Source: Bacillota bacterium (GTDB lineage Bacteria; Bacillota; Clostridia; Lachnospirales; Lachnospiraceae). From it: a stretch of 64,000 bases of DNA. Below, piece after piece: positions 25,694 to 34,617 of the stretch. Within the stretch, counting starts at the first letter, position 1. Every line of letters starts with the position of its first letter. The position numbers and the translations under genes are program-made. Location: the NCBI GenBank assembly GCA_023391695.1, contig JAEWAK010000037.1:186001-250000 (forward strand), given 5' to 3'. Under the pieces are notes generated by a model, which was not told the origin of the DNA, ran no database searches, and saw only the letters and a list, made by a program, of their open reading frames with translations.

Positions 25694-26485
25694 TTACATA
25701 TTACGGAATCTTTCGTAACGCTGCGCTACGATTTCATCCTTGGTCTTTACTTTATAACGGGTAATAAAATCCACGATTCCCGTTCTTATCTCACAGGCCA
25801 CGGATTCCATATTTTCTACGCATAAGGCTTCATTTTCCGCAATAATACGTTCCACAATACTCAGTTCTTTTAAATCCGCGGCGGTTATTTTCATTACCTC
25901 AGCCGCTTCATTGGCTCTCTTGCTGTCCTTCCAGAGAATGGAGGCAAACCCTTCCGGGGATAATACGGAATAGGTTGCGTTTTCAAGCATCCAGACTTCG
26001 TTTGCCACACCCAAAGCAAGGGCTCCGCCGCTGCCGCCTTCCCCGATTACTACTGAAAGGATGGGAACCTTAATTCCGGACATCTCATAAAGGTTTCTGG
26101 CAATCGCTTCTCCCTGTCCCCGCTCTTCTGCTTCAATACCGCAAAAGGCACCGGGCGTATCAATAAAACAGATAATGGGACGGCCGAATTTCTCAGCCTG
26201 TTTCATTAACCGGAGTGCTTTCCGGTAGCCGGATGGATTAGGCATTCCATAATTGCGCTTCATATTCTGTTTTATGGTACGGCCTTTCTGCTGGCCGATA
26301 ACTGTAACAGTAATATCATCAATACTGGCCAGACCAGCCACAATTGCACCGTCGTCACGGGATACACGGTCTCCATGAAGCTCCATGAACTTATTAAATA
26401 TGGCACTGATAAAATCCAGGCTTGTGGGCCTCGCAGCACTACGTGCTATCTGCACCCTGTCCCACGCTGTTAATTCTGCTGACAT
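25694..26485 (-). CDS. accA: Acetyl-CoA carboxylase carboxyltransferase subunit alpha
   Basis: A 263-residue protein from ATG 26483-26485 (MSAELTAWDRVQIA); the ATG four codons earlier lies inside the GGAGG ribosome site. Carboxyltransferase alpha features: RPTSLDFISAIF, oxyanion/CoA segments IDTPGAFCGIEAEERGQGEAI, SVVIGEGGSGGALALG, and EGFASILWKD. It transfers carboxyl from biotin to acetyl-CoA together with AccD. Last gene of the acpP-to-accA operon, 56 bp after accD and followed by a terminator. Confidence 0.95.
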   Translation of the reverse strand: MSAELTAWDRVQIARSAARPTSLDFISAIFNKFMELHGDRVSRDDGAIVAGLASIDDITVTVIGQQKGRTIKQNMKRNYGMPNPSGYRKALRLMKQAEKFGRPIICFIDTPGAFCGIEAEERGQGEAIARNLYEMSGIKVPILSVVIGEGGSGGALALGVANEVWMLENATYSVLSPEGFASILWKDSKRANEAAEVMKITAADLKELSIVERIIAENEALCVENMESVACEIRTGIVDFITRYKVKTKDEIVAQRYERFRNM

Positions 26486-26540
26486 ATTTACCTCCATTCC
26501 GCCGCCAAAGGCGGCAAGCCTTCCTTGTCAGGTTAAATCA

Positions 26541-27404
26541 TCAGCTTTTTACCAGCAAGGATAAAGTCTGTTTTATTTTATTACGTTTTACGATTTTATC
26601 AATAAATCCATGTTCCAGTAAAAATTCTGCCCTCTGGAAGCCCTCCGGCAGACGCTGGCCGATGGTCTGCTCGATTACCCTGGGCCCGGCAAAACCGATC
26701 AAAGCCCCGGGTTCTGCTAAAATTACATCCCCAAGCATGGCAAAACTGGCCATAACCCCGCCGGTAGTGGGATCCGTTAATACCGGAACATATAACAGCC
26801 CGGCTTCATCATGCTTCTTGATTGCCTGGGAGGTTTTTGCCATCTGCATTAAGGATACAATCCCTTCCTGCATCCTGGCACCGCCGGAACAGCAGAACAG
26901 AATTACGGGAAGTCTTTGCTCCGTAGCTCTTTCGATCATTCTGGTGATTTTTTCACCGACTACTTTTCCCATGCTTCCCATTAAAAAGTTGGAAGCCATA
27001 ACACCAATTGCTACTCTTGTATCATCAATCCTGCCTTCACCCGTAATAACCGCTTCGTCCAGATTGGTTACCACTTTCATCAGTTCCAGCTTACTCTGGT
27101 AGCCGGGGAAGTTAAGAGGGTCGCTTACGGGCAGTTCCGTATCCCATTCTTCAAAGCTGCCCTTATCCAGTATCATGCTGAGCCTGGTCCTGGGGCTGAT
27201 ACGGAAATAGTTTCCGCAGTTGGGACAGATATAATAATTGGCAACTACATCTTCCGTATATATGATTTCATTGCACTTCTCACATTTTTCGAATAAACCG
27301 TCCGGAATCTGGGCTTCATCCAGGGAGTCTTTTATTTTCTCTCCCAATTGGATCTGTTTAAGCCCAGCCGTACTGGGATTTTTTTTAAACATTTCCTTCA
27401 GCAT
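26541..27404 (-). CDS. accD: Acetyl-CoA carboxylase carboxyltransferase subunit beta
   Basis: A 287-residue protein. The N-terminal four-Cys zinc finger is CEKCNEIIY and ICPNCGNYF (about 42-65). The crotonase-like carboxyltransferase core follows (GEGRIDDTRVAIGVM, CSGGARMQEGIVSLMQM, DPTTGGVMASFAMLGD, GFAGPRVIEQTIGQRLP). Its ATG follows the accC TAA stop directly (TAAATG), with AGGAGG inside the 3' end of accC, so the two are translationally coupled. Confidence 0.96.
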   Translation of the reverse strand: MLKEMFKKNPSTAGLKQIQLGEKIKDSLDEAQIPDGLFEKCEKCNEIIYTEDVVANYYICPNCGNYFRISPRTRLSMILDKGSFEEWDTELPVSDPLNFPGYQSKLELMKVVTNLDEAVITGEGRIDDTRVAIGVMASNFLMGSMGKVVGEKITRMIERATEQRLPVILFCCSGGARMQEGIVSLMQMAKTSQAIKKHDEAGLLYVPVLTDPTTGGVMASFAMLGDVILAEPGALIGFAGPRVIEQTIGQRLPEGFQRAEFLLEHGFIDKIVKRNKIKQTLSLLVKS

Positions 27405-28757
27405 TTAGACCTCCTTTCCGGATAACAGTCTTTCCACAAATCCGGTATCTGTTTTTCCTTTTATATAATCTTCATGATTTATGATCTGATACTGAAAATC
27501 GATATTCGTATCAATGCCTTCAATGACCAGTTCGCCAAGTACGCCGCGCATCTTCCTGATTGCCAGTTCACGGCTGGCATCGTGCACCATTAACTTAACA
27601 ATCAGGGAATCGTAAGCAGCCGGTATCCGGTAACCCGCATACAGGGCCGAGTCAATACGCACCCCGTTCCCGCCCGGCATGTGCAGGCTGGATACCAGCC
27701 CCGGGGAAGGCATAAAGTTTTTATCCGGATTCTCCGCATTAATCCTGCATTCAATGGAATGGCCCTGTATCTTTACATCCTCCTGGGTAAAGGAAAGCTT
27801 CTCACCGCCGGCGATCTTAATCTGTTCCCGGATTAAATCAATTCCCGTGACCATTTCGGTTACGCCGTGTTCCACCTGAATCCTGGTGTTCATTTCTATA
27901 AAATAAAAATTATTTTCCTGGTCCAAAATAAATTCTATGGTTCCTGCATTGCAGTAGCCCGCAGCTTTCGCTCCTTTTACTGCGGTATCTCCCATTAATT
28001 TTCTTAACTCCTCGTTGATTGCAAAAGAAGGAGCTTCTTCGATCATTTTCTGATTTCTTCTCTGGATGGAACAGTCTCTTTCCCCTAAATGTACTACATT
28101 CCCGTAATTGTCCGCCAGTATCTGGAATTCGATATGCCTTGCCTTTGGAATAAATTTCTCAATATACATGGTATCGTCGCCAAAGGAATTTTTTGCCTCC
28201 TGGCTGGCAGTTTCAAAATGATGTATAAATTCCTCTTCTGTCCGGACAACACGCATTCCCTTGCCGCCGCCTCCGGCCGAAGCCTTAATCATAACCGGAT
28301 AACCCATTTCATCCGCGATTTTTTTACCGTCTGCCGCCGTGTAAACCGGTTCCTTGGTACCGGGTACAACCGGTACGCCGGCTTCCATCATGGTTTTTCT
28401 GGCCTCGGATTTATTCCCCATCCGTTCAATGACTTCGGCGGTGGGGCCGATAAAAGTAATATTGCATTTACGGCAAAGGGCAGCAAATTTACTGTTTTCA
28501 GACAGGAAACCGAAACCGGGATGAATGGCATCCGCCCCGGTTGCCAGTGTTGCACTTAAAATCCGGTCCATTCTTAAATAGCTGTCTTTCGAAGGCATTG
28601 GCCCGATACAGACGGTTTCATCGGCAAGTTGGGCATGTAGGGCATCTTTATCGATGTCAGAGCATATGGCAACGGTACCAATGCCCATTTCTCTGCAAGC
28701 ACGAATAATACGGACAGCAATCTCTCCGCGATTAGCTACTAATACTTTTTTTATCAT
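27405..28757 (-). CDS. accC: Acetyl-CoA carboxylase biotin carboxylase subunit
   Basis: A 450-residue ATP-grasp enzyme. The start at ATG 28755-28757 (MIKKVLVANRGEIAVR) is set by GGGAG 8 nt upstream; the 20-codon N-terminal ORF extension is not translated by homology. Signatures: KASAGGGGKGMRVVR glycine loop, EKFIPKARHIEFQILAD, GERDCSIQRRNQKMIEEAPS, FIEMNTRIQVEHGVTE. It carboxylates the biotin on AccB using ATP and bicarbonate. Between fabZ and accD in the operon. Confidence 0.96.
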   Translation of the reverse strand: MIKKVLVANRGEIAVRIIRACREMGIGTVAICSDIDKDALHAQLADETVCIGPMPSKDSYLRMDRILSATLATGADAIHPGFGFLSENSKFAALCRKCNITFIGPTAEVIERMGNKSEARKTMMEAGVPVVPGTKEPVYTAADGKKIADEMGYPVMIKASAGGGGKGMRVVRTEEEFIHHFETASQEAKNSFGDDTMYIEKFIPKARHIEFQILADNYGNVVHLGERDCSIQRRNQKMIEEAPSFAINEELRKLMGDTAVKGAKAAGYCNAGTIEFILDQENNFYFIEMNTRIQVEHGVTEMVTGIDLIREQIKIAGGEKLSFTQEDVKIQGHSIECRINAENPDKNFMPSPGLVSSLHMPGGNGVRIDSALYAGYRIPAAYDSLIVKLMVHDASRELAIRKMRGVLGELVIEGIDTNIDFQYQIINHEDYIKGKTDTGFVERLLSGKEV

Positions 28758-28866
28758 AGTTGGTGCTCCCATCTTAAATAATAATGTCCGCCAGGTGTGA
28801 ACCTTTTCTTTTCCCAAGGCCGCCCACGAAAGGCGTACATCTTATATTCATACATTTATTCCCCGA

Positions 28867-29289
28867 TCAGCCTATTGCAAAAGTTAATTCCGCTTCTGCA
28901 AAAACCTTATCGCCGTCATAAGCTTTGGCATTCGCAACCCCAACATTGCCCTTTCTCTTAACTAACTCCACTTCCAGGGTTAATACATCACCGGGTACAA
29001 TTTTATTACGGAATCTGGCTTTATTGATTCCGCCGAAATAGGAATTCTTACCCTTATTTTCCTCAAGGGATAAACATAATACGGCACCCACCTGTGCCAG
29101 GGCTTCGATGACCAGTACCCCCGGCATAACTGGTTCATCCGGAAAATGTCCAAAGAAAAACGGCTCGTTATAGGTTACACATTTGCGACCGACAGCACGT
29201 TTACCGGGTTCCAATTCATCGATACGGTCAATTAGCAAAAAAGGACTTCTTTGCGGTATTATTTCTTTTATTTGATTAATATTTAACAT
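28867..29289 (-). CDS. fabZ: 3-hydroxyacyl-ACP dehydratase
   Basis: A 140-residue hot-dog-fold protein. Active-site His in FFFGHFPDEPVMPGV and Glu in LVIEALAQVGAVL, length as expected for FabZ. It dehydrates 3-hydroxyacyl-ACP to trans-2-enoyl-ACP. No FabA or FabN is present, so unsaturated fatty acid synthesis, if any, must be encoded elsewhere or use this enzyme. ATG follows ATAGGAGCAGGGAAA. Confidence 0.95.
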   Translation of the reverse strand: MLNINQIKEIIPQRSPFLLIDRIDELEPGKRAVGRKCVTYNEPFFFGHFPDEPVMPGVLVIEALAQVGAVLCLSLEENKGKNSYFGGINKARFRNKIVPGDVLTLEVELVKRKGNVGVANAKAYDGDKVFAEAELTFAIG

Positions 29290-29350
29290 TTTCCCTGCTC
29301 CTATTTTTAAGAATCTGCCATGACGCTTTATCTTCGGGTAACCATAATGG

Positions 29351-29785
29351 TTATAATGGCCTTACACTTACTAAAGCCTGGCCATATTCCACCATATCCT
29401 TATTCTTAACAAGTATCGCTTCCACAACACCGTCATAAGCAGATTCGATTTCGTTCATTAATTTCATTGCTTCCACAATTCCTATTACCTGGCCTTTTCT
29501 AATTACATCGCCAACTGTGATAAAAGGTTCGCTTCCTTCTGCCTTCGCTGCATAGAAAGTACCCACCATTGGTGATGTTATCGTAAGTTTATTCAAATCA
29601 GCTTTATCGTTATCGGTTTTTGCACCCGTTAAGACAGGCGTAACCTGAATTTCAGGTGACTGGCCGTAAACTACGTTACGGTTAATTTCAAGGGAAAGGC
29701 TGCTGTCGCCTTCCGTATATTTAAAAGAAGTTAAAGAAGACTCTGATACGGTCTGTATCAATTTAATAATGTTTTCCATCTCCAT
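29351..29785 (-). CDS. accB: Biotin carboxyl carrier protein of acetyl-CoA carboxylase
   Basis: A 144-residue protein. C-terminal biotinyl domain with the biotin-acceptor Lys in VEAMKLMNEIES (about residue 110); N-terminal amphipathic helix region and a flexible linker between. The first of two nearby ATGs is used: AGGAGG is 10 nt before it and 16 nt before the second. It carries carboxybiotin between AccC and AccA/AccD. 14 bp after fabF. Confidence 0.95.
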   Translation of the reverse strand: MEMENIIKLIQTVSESSLTSFKYTEGDSSLSLEINRNVVYGQSPEIQVTPVLTGAKTDNDKADLNKLTITSPMVGTFYAAKAEGSEPFITVGDVIRKGQVIGIVEAMKLMNEIESAYDGVVEAILVKNKDMVEYGQALVSVRPL

Positions 29786-29799
29786 GATTAATCTTCCTC

Positions 29800-31035
29800 C
29801 TAACCTACAAATTTCTTAACTAATAAACTGCCGTTATGTCCGCCGAAGCCCATGGAATTGCTGATTGCATAATTTACTGTTTTACCGGTTTCCGGGGCTT
29901 TGGTATAATTTAAATCCAGTTCTTCATCCGGTATCTGATAACCGGCTGTTGCATGGATATAATTTTCCATAACGGATTTTACACAGGTAATGAATTCCAC
30001 GGCACCTGCTGCCCCTAACATATGGCCGGTCATGGATTTCGTGGAATTTACATTTAATTTATAAGCATGATCCCCGAAAGCCATCTTAATGGAACGGGTC
30101 TCAAATAAATCATTGTGATGAGTGCTGGTTCCGTGGGCATTGACATAATTCACTTCTTCCGGACAAATGCCGGCTTCCTTAACCGCCAATAACATAGCTC
30201 TGGCTGCCCCTTCTCCATCTTCGCTGGGGGAAGTAATGTGGAAGGCGTCACAGGTTGCACCGTAGCCGGCAATCTCAGCCAGGATATTGGCACCTCTGGC
30301 AATTGCGTGTTCATAAGATTCCAAAACAACAACTCCCGCGCCTTCACCCATAACAAATCCGCTTCTCTCTTTATCAAAGGGTATGGAAGCCCTTAAAGGA
30401 TCCGTTTCAGTGGTCATAGCCGTTAAAGCGGAAAAACCGGCAACACCGATAGGAGTAATTGCAGCTTCGGTTCCTCCTGCAATCATAACATCCGCTTCAT
30501 TACACTGGATATAACGGCAGGCATCACCGATGGAATGGGTACCTGTTGCACAGGCGGTTACAATATTGGTGCATTTACCTTTTAATCCGAAATTGATCGC
30601 CACATTACCCGCTGCCATATTGGATATCATTAAAGGTACTAACAAAGGAGCAATCCTTTTGGGTCCTTTCTCCAATAACTTCTGGTGTTCCCTCTCGATT
30701 GCCTGAAGGCTTCCGATACCGGAACCTACGGACACGCCGATTCTGGTCAGATCCTCTTTCTCCAAATCCAGACCTGCAGTCCCGATCGCCTGTGCCGAAG
30801 CCGCCACGGCAAACTGGCAGAACGTCTCCATTCTCCTGGCAGCTTTGGGATCCATATACTTTTCCGGCTGGAAATCCTCCACCTGGCCTGCTAACTTCAC
30901 CTTGTAATCCGTCGTGTCAAAATACGTGATCGGCTTAAATGCATTTCTCTGTTCCTTGATACTATTCCAAAATGTATCAATATCATTACCGATAGGTGAA
31001 ATAATACCCATACCTGTAACAACTACTCTCTTCAT
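29800..31035 (-). CDS. fabF: Beta-ketoacyl-ACP synthase II
   Basis: A 411-residue condensing enzyme. Cys nucleophile in VTACATGTHSIGDAC (about 164), His in NAHGTSTHHND (about 303) and His in STKSMTGHMLGAAGAVE (about 340), the C-H-H triad of KAS I/II. It elongates acyl-ACP with malonyl-ACP. It is the only condensing enzyme in the operon; the initiating FabH is missing from this locus. Confidence 0.96.
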   Translation of the reverse strand: MKRVVVTGMGIISPIGNDIDTFWNSIKEQRNAFKPITYFDTTDYKVKLAGQVEDFQPEKYMDPKAARRMETFCQFAVAASAQAIGTAGLDLEKEDLTRIGVSVGSGIGSLQAIEREHQKLLEKGPKRIAPLLVPLMISNMAAGNVAINFGLKGKCTNIVTACATGTHSIGDACRYIQCNEADVMIAGGTEAAITPIGVAGFSALTAMTTETDPLRASIPFDKERSGFVMGEGAGVVVLESYEHAIARGANILAEIAGYGATCDAFHITSPSEDGEGAARAMLLAVKEAGICPEEVNYVNAHGTSTHHNDLFETRSIKMAFGDHAYKLNVNSTKSMTGHMLGAAGAVEFITCVKSVMENYIHATAGYQIPDEELDLNYTKAPETGKTVNYAISNSMGFGGHNGSLLVKKFVG

Positions 31036-31094
31036 ATCCGTAATCCTCCTTAAAATATAAGTTGCTTACAATAATCTTCTTAACTTCAGTTCGT

Positions 31095-31835
31095 TTAAAT
31101 GCCAAGCCCTCCATCTATCCCGATGGTCTGCCCGGTTATATAAGCCGCTTTCTCCGATGCCAGGAATGCAGCCATTTCAGCAATGTCCTCTACTTCACCC
31201 AATCTTTTTAAAGGAATCATTTCCGTTACTTTTTCTTTTAAATCATCCTTTAATACCGCAGTCATATCCGTATTGATATAACCTGGCGCTATGGCATTTA
31301 CGGTAATGCCCCGGGACCCCAGTTCCTTGGCCAGAGATTTTGTCATTCCGATTACTCCTGCTTTAGCCGCACTGTAATTTAACTGGCCGGCATTGCCGAT
31401 TACACCGGATATGGAGGATATATTAATAATTCTTCCCCCTTTTTGTTTTAACATAAGACGGGAAGCCTGTTTTAAACAATTAAAAACACCTTTTAAATTA
31501 GTATCAATCACCGTGTCAAATTCCTCTTCCGTCATCTTAAGGATTAAGTTATCCCTGGTGATGCCTGCATTATTTACCAATATGTCTACTCTGCCGAATT
31601 GTTTTGTAACTTCGGAAAACATAAGCGCTACGGCCTCTAAATCGGCCACATCCGCCTGACAGGCTATGGCCGTTCCGCCCTCTTTTTTAATCTGCTCTAC
31701 CACTTCCTCAGCCTTTTCCCTGGAACCGCAGTAATTCACTGCCACTGCAGCACCGTAATGTGCAAGAGTAACGGCAATTGCCCTGCCGATTCCTCTGCTG
31801 GCTCCGGTCACGATCGCAACTTTATTCTCTAACAT
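31095..31835 (-). CDS. fabG: 3-oxoacyl-ACP reductase
   Basis: A 246-residue short-chain dehydrogenase. NADPH-binding TGASRGIGRAIA, NNAGITRDN, the Ser-Tyr-Lys triad in NISSISGVIG and LNYSAAKAGV, and C-terminal GQTIGIDGGLGI. It reduces 3-ketoacyl-ACP. Overlaps the end of fabD by 7 bp, consistent with translational coupling. Confidence 0.96.
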   Translation of the reverse strand: MLENKVAIVTGASRGIGRAIAVTLAHYGAAVAVNYCGSREKAEEVVEQIKKEGGTAIACQADVADLEAVALMFSEVTKQFGRVDILVNNAGITRDNLILKMTEEEFDTVIDTNLKGVFNCLKQASRLMLKQKGGRIINISSISGVIGNAGQLNYSAAKAGVIGMTKSLAKELGSRGITVNAIAPGYINTDMTAVLKDDLKEKVTEMIPLKRLGEVEDIAEMAAFLASEKAAYITGQTIGIDGGLGI

Positions 31836-32755
31836 TCCAAAACCTCCTGTAATTTCTCCAAATCATCTATTTTTTCAACATTTATCACTTTACAGGATTT
31901 ATCGATCTTCTTCACAAAGGCAGAAAGGGTTTTACCGGGACCGATCTCAATAAAGGTATCTGCTCCTTCCTTTCTCATGCTTTCCACACATTGCTGCCAT
32001 TTTACGGAAGAATAAACCTGTTGTGCCAAAAGATTACGGATATCCTCCTTTTTATAGATCAATTCAGCATTTACATTGGCCGCATACGGTATTGCCGGTT
32101 TATGAAGCTCAATCTGCCCCAATACTTCGAAAAGTTTTTCTCCTGCTTCCTTTAACATCAGGGAATGGAACGGCCCGCTCACATTTAAAGGAATCACTCT
32201 TTTGGCGCCGTTTTTCACCAGCTCTTCACCGGCTGTTTCCACCGCCTTTTTCTGGCCGGATATAACGGTCTGGCCGGGACAATTATAATTTGCTACGGTA
32301 ACGATACCATCTATCTCCTTACATACCTTTTCAATTACGGAATTTTCCATACCTAAAACAGCAGACATGGCACCAGCTCCCGGTTCCACTGCTTCCTGCA
32401 TCAGGATTCCTCTTTCACGGACCACTTTGATGCCTTCTTCAAAGCTCATGACGCCGCTTGCCATTAAAGCGGGATATTCCCCTAGACTTAAGCCCGCACA
32501 TACCTCCGGTTTCACACCGGATTTCATGACCCGGGCTAAAATAGCCATACAGGTAGTGACCATTGCTATCTGCGTATATTTCGTGATATTGATTCTGTCA
32601 TTTTCCTCAAAGCAAAGTTTAGCCATATCTATGCCAAGTACTTCAGAGGCTTTTTCATAAATCTCTCTGGAATCTTCATAGTTATCATAAAAATCCCTGC
32701 CCATGCCAACATACTGTGCACCCTGCCCCGGGAATATAAATGCTGTCTTTCCCAT
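31829..32755 (-). CDS. fabD: Malonyl-CoA:ACP transacylase
   Basis: A 308-residue acyltransferase: FIFPGQGAQYVGMG near the N-terminus, nucleophile Ser in AGLSLGEYPAL (about 90), and His in NVSGPFHSLML (about 202). It loads malonyl groups onto ACP. 19 bp after fabK. Confidence 0.96.
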   Translation of the reverse strand: MGKTAFIFPGQGAQYVGMGRDFYDNYEDSREIYEKASEVLGIDMAKLCFEENDRINITKYTQIAMVTTCMAILARVMKSGVKPEVCAGLSLGEYPALMASGVMSFEEGIKVVRERGILMQEAVEPGAGAMSAVLGMENSVIEKVCKEIDGIVTVANYNCPGQTVISGQKKAVETAGEELVKNGAKRVIPLNVSGPFHSLMLKEAGEKLFEVLGQIELHKPAIPYAANVNAELIYKKEDIRNLLAQQVYSSVKWQQCVESMRKEGADTFIEIGPGKTLSAFVKKIDKSCKVINVEKIDDLEKLQEVLEC

Positions 32756-32774
32756 TCTTTCTAACCGCCTTTTT

Positions 32775-33707
32775 CTAGAAATGAAAATTTTTGATTAAAA
32801 CTTCTGCTTCTTTTACTACTTCCATTATAATTTCCTTACAGGACTGTTCTTTTGATACAAGGCCGGCTATCTGCCCGGCCATAACAGAACCGTTTATAAT
32901 ATCGCCTTCCATAACAGCTTTCCTGAGGGAACCTAATGTAAGAAGTTCCAGTTCTTCAAAGGTTTTGCCTTCCTGCTCCAGTTTCAGATAATTCCTGGTC
33001 ATATTATTCCGGATGGAACGCACCGGATGTCCCGTAGAACGGCCTGTTACCATGGAATCGATATCCTTTGATGAAATAATTCTCTTTTTATAATTATCAT
33101 GAACGATGGATTCATTCGAAACTACAAATCTGGTTCCGATCTGTCCTGCTTCGGCTCCCAGCATAAAAACCGCCGCCAGGCCTCTTCCGTCTCCGATTCC
33201 TCCTGCTGCGATTACGGGAATATTTACCGCATCCACAATCTGGGGAATTAAAGTCATGGTAGTCAGTTCCCCTATGTGGCCGCCTGCTTCACAGCCTTCC
33301 GCAATCACCGCATCCGCACCGTATTTTTCCATTCTCTTGGCAAGGGCGACCGATGCAACAACTGGTATTACAACGATTCCTGCCTCTTTCCACCTTGGTA
33401 TGTAACTTTCCGGATTACCGGCTCCTGTAGTAACTACGGCAACTTTTTCCTCAACCACAACTTTGGCAACATCAGCAGCATGAGGGCTTAATAACATGAT
33501 GTTTACGCCAAAAGGCTTGTCAGTTAAAACTTTTGCTTTCCTGATTTCTTCCCGGACAACTTCAGCCGGAGCATTTCCGGCTGCAATGATTCCCAATCCT
33601 CCGGCATTCGATACGGCCGACGCCAGATGGTGTTCTGCCACCCATGCCATACCGCCCTGTACAATCGGGTATTCTATTTTTAATAAATCACATATTCTCG
33701 TTTTCAT
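32775..33707 (-). CDS. fabK: Enoyl-ACP reductase FabK (FMN-dependent)
   Basis: A 310-residue TIM-barrel flavoprotein of the nitronate monooxygenase/FabK group. N-terminal EYPIVQGGMAWVAEHHLASAV, central AEGCEAGGHIGELTTM, AAGGIGDGRGLAAVFMLGAEAGQIGTRF. Its place between acpP and fabD identifies it as the enoyl reductase and not a 2-nitropropane dioxygenase. FabK replaces the triclosan-sensitive FabI in many Firmicutes. No fabI is present. Confidence 0.94.
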   Translation of the reverse strand: MKTRICDLLKIEYPIVQGGMAWVAEHHLASAVSNAGGLGIIAAGNAPAEVVREEIRKAKVLTDKPFGVNIMLLSPHAADVAKVVVEEKVAVVTTGAGNPESYIPRWKEAGIVVIPVVASVALAKRMEKYGADAVIAEGCEAGGHIGELTTMTLIPQIVDAVNIPVIAAGGIGDGRGLAAVFMLGAEAGQIGTRFVVSNESIVHDNYKKRIISSKDIDSMVTGRSTGHPVRSIRNNMTRNYLKLEQEGKTFEELELLTLGSLRKAVMEGDIINGSVMAGQIAGLVSKEQSCKEIIMEVVKEAEVLIKNFHF

Positions 33708-33735
33708 GGATCAACCCTCGATTTCTAATTATTCA

Positions 33736-33837
33736 GTGACTATCCAGTCACTGCGGTTCTTACAAACCAAACAATTTTGCGATTATGCACCACATTGCAC
33801 AGGCTGACCCGAATCCTGGCGGATTTCCCGGGTCAGC
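33736..33837. repeat. Intergenic repeat copy B with strong hairpin in the acpP-fabK spacer
   Basis: GTGACTATCCAGTCAC (33736-33751) followed by TGCGGTTCT as in copy A (16033). The element ends in a stable hairpin, GCTGACCCG (33803-33811) pairing with CGGGTCAGC (33829-33837), with AATCC/GGATT pairing inside. No T-run follows, so it is more likely an mRNA processing or stability element than a full terminator. Confidence 0.6.
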
Positions 33838-33848
33838 TGTATTATGCC

Positions 33849-34079
33849 TTATTCAATGCCTTTCGCTTTTAAATAATTTATTACATCTTCTACTGTTGCA
33901 ATATGATTCAGATCCTCCGAAGGGATCTCAACGTCAAATCTTTCTTCCAGGGCCATGACAAGCTCAAATAAATCCAGGGAATCCGCACCTAAATCATCTT
34001 TAAAAGATGCGCCTTCCGTAATTTCACTCTCATCTACATTTAATTGTTCCGCAATAATTTCCTTTAAGTTTTCCAACAT
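33849..34079 (-). CDS. acpP: Acyl carrier protein
   Basis: A 76-residue acidic protein with the phosphopantetheine Ser in DDLGADSLDLFELVMALEE (Ser about 37). It carries growing acyl chains. First gene of the operon acpP-fabK-fabD-fabG-fabF-accB-fabZ-accC-accD-accA. A hairpin in the 141-bp gap to fabK could allow higher acpP mRNA than downstream mRNA. ATG follows AAAGGAGAAACATA. Confidence 0.97.
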   Translation of the reverse strand: MLENLKEIIAEQLNVDESEITEGASFKDDLGADSLDLFELVMALEERFDVEIPSEDLNHIATVEDVINYLKAKGIE

Positions 34080-34164
34080 GTTATGTTTCTCCTTTTATGC
34101 TTACGTATTTAAATTCTCATAGAATCAGATTATTTTTCCATGTTTTTTTATTTCGGTTTATTCA

Positions 34165-34617
34165 TTAATATATTATCTGTATCTTTTTTGAGTGCAGTTT
34201 AATACCGCTTTTATGGCGCCTTAGCAGTATTACCACAATACTTATTACTACAATAACCGTAGCTGCAATTCCGGATATGATTTTAAACAGATTTCGGAAT
34301 TTCTTTTCAAATATGCTTATATTGAATCCCCATTCAGGGGCCTGTTCTTCCGTCTCTTCGGTGTCCTCTTCAATTTCGGAGGCTTTCATATTTTCTGCCA
34401 TATCGGATCCGTTATATTCCGCATAGGGAAGACAGATTTCTTCAGAAAGAGGATTTTCCACAGGGGATTCCATGTGCTGTTTCGTAGTTTTCCTAAAAGA
34501 AAATATTAACTTGTAGAATGGTATCTTTTCTCTTTTCATATCTTTTTCAATATAATCATCTTGAAGCAATTCCGGATTCAGCTCACTCATCATATCGATT
34601 AACAATAGTTCGTTCAT
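34165..34617 (-). CDS. Putative anti-sigma factor, single-pass membrane protein
   Basis: A 150-residue protein, not matched to a named family. The N-terminal ~90 residues are cytosolic and acidic (EEDTEETEEQAPEW just before the membrane). One TM helix lies at about 112-133 (IISGIAATVIVVISIVVILL) and a short basic tail follows. Its start overlaps the stop of the sigma-factor gene (ATGA), the usual arrangement for an anti-sigma factor. No HxxxCxxC zinc motif and no large extracytoplasmic sensor domain are seen, so the role is inferred from position and topology only. Confidence 0.6.
   Translation of the reverse strand: MNELLLIDMMSELNPELLQDDYIEKDMKREKIPFYKLIFSFRKTTKQHMESPVENPLSEEICLPYAEYNGSDMAENMKASEIEEDTEETEEQAPEWGFNISIFEKKFRNLFKIISGIAATVIVVISIVVILLRRHKSGIKLHSKKIQIIY

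Noticed and set aside
32775..33707. 2-nitropropane dioxygenase / nitronate monooxygenase annotation
   Set aside because: The family is the same, but its place between acpP and fabD makes enoyl-ACP reductase FabK the better call.
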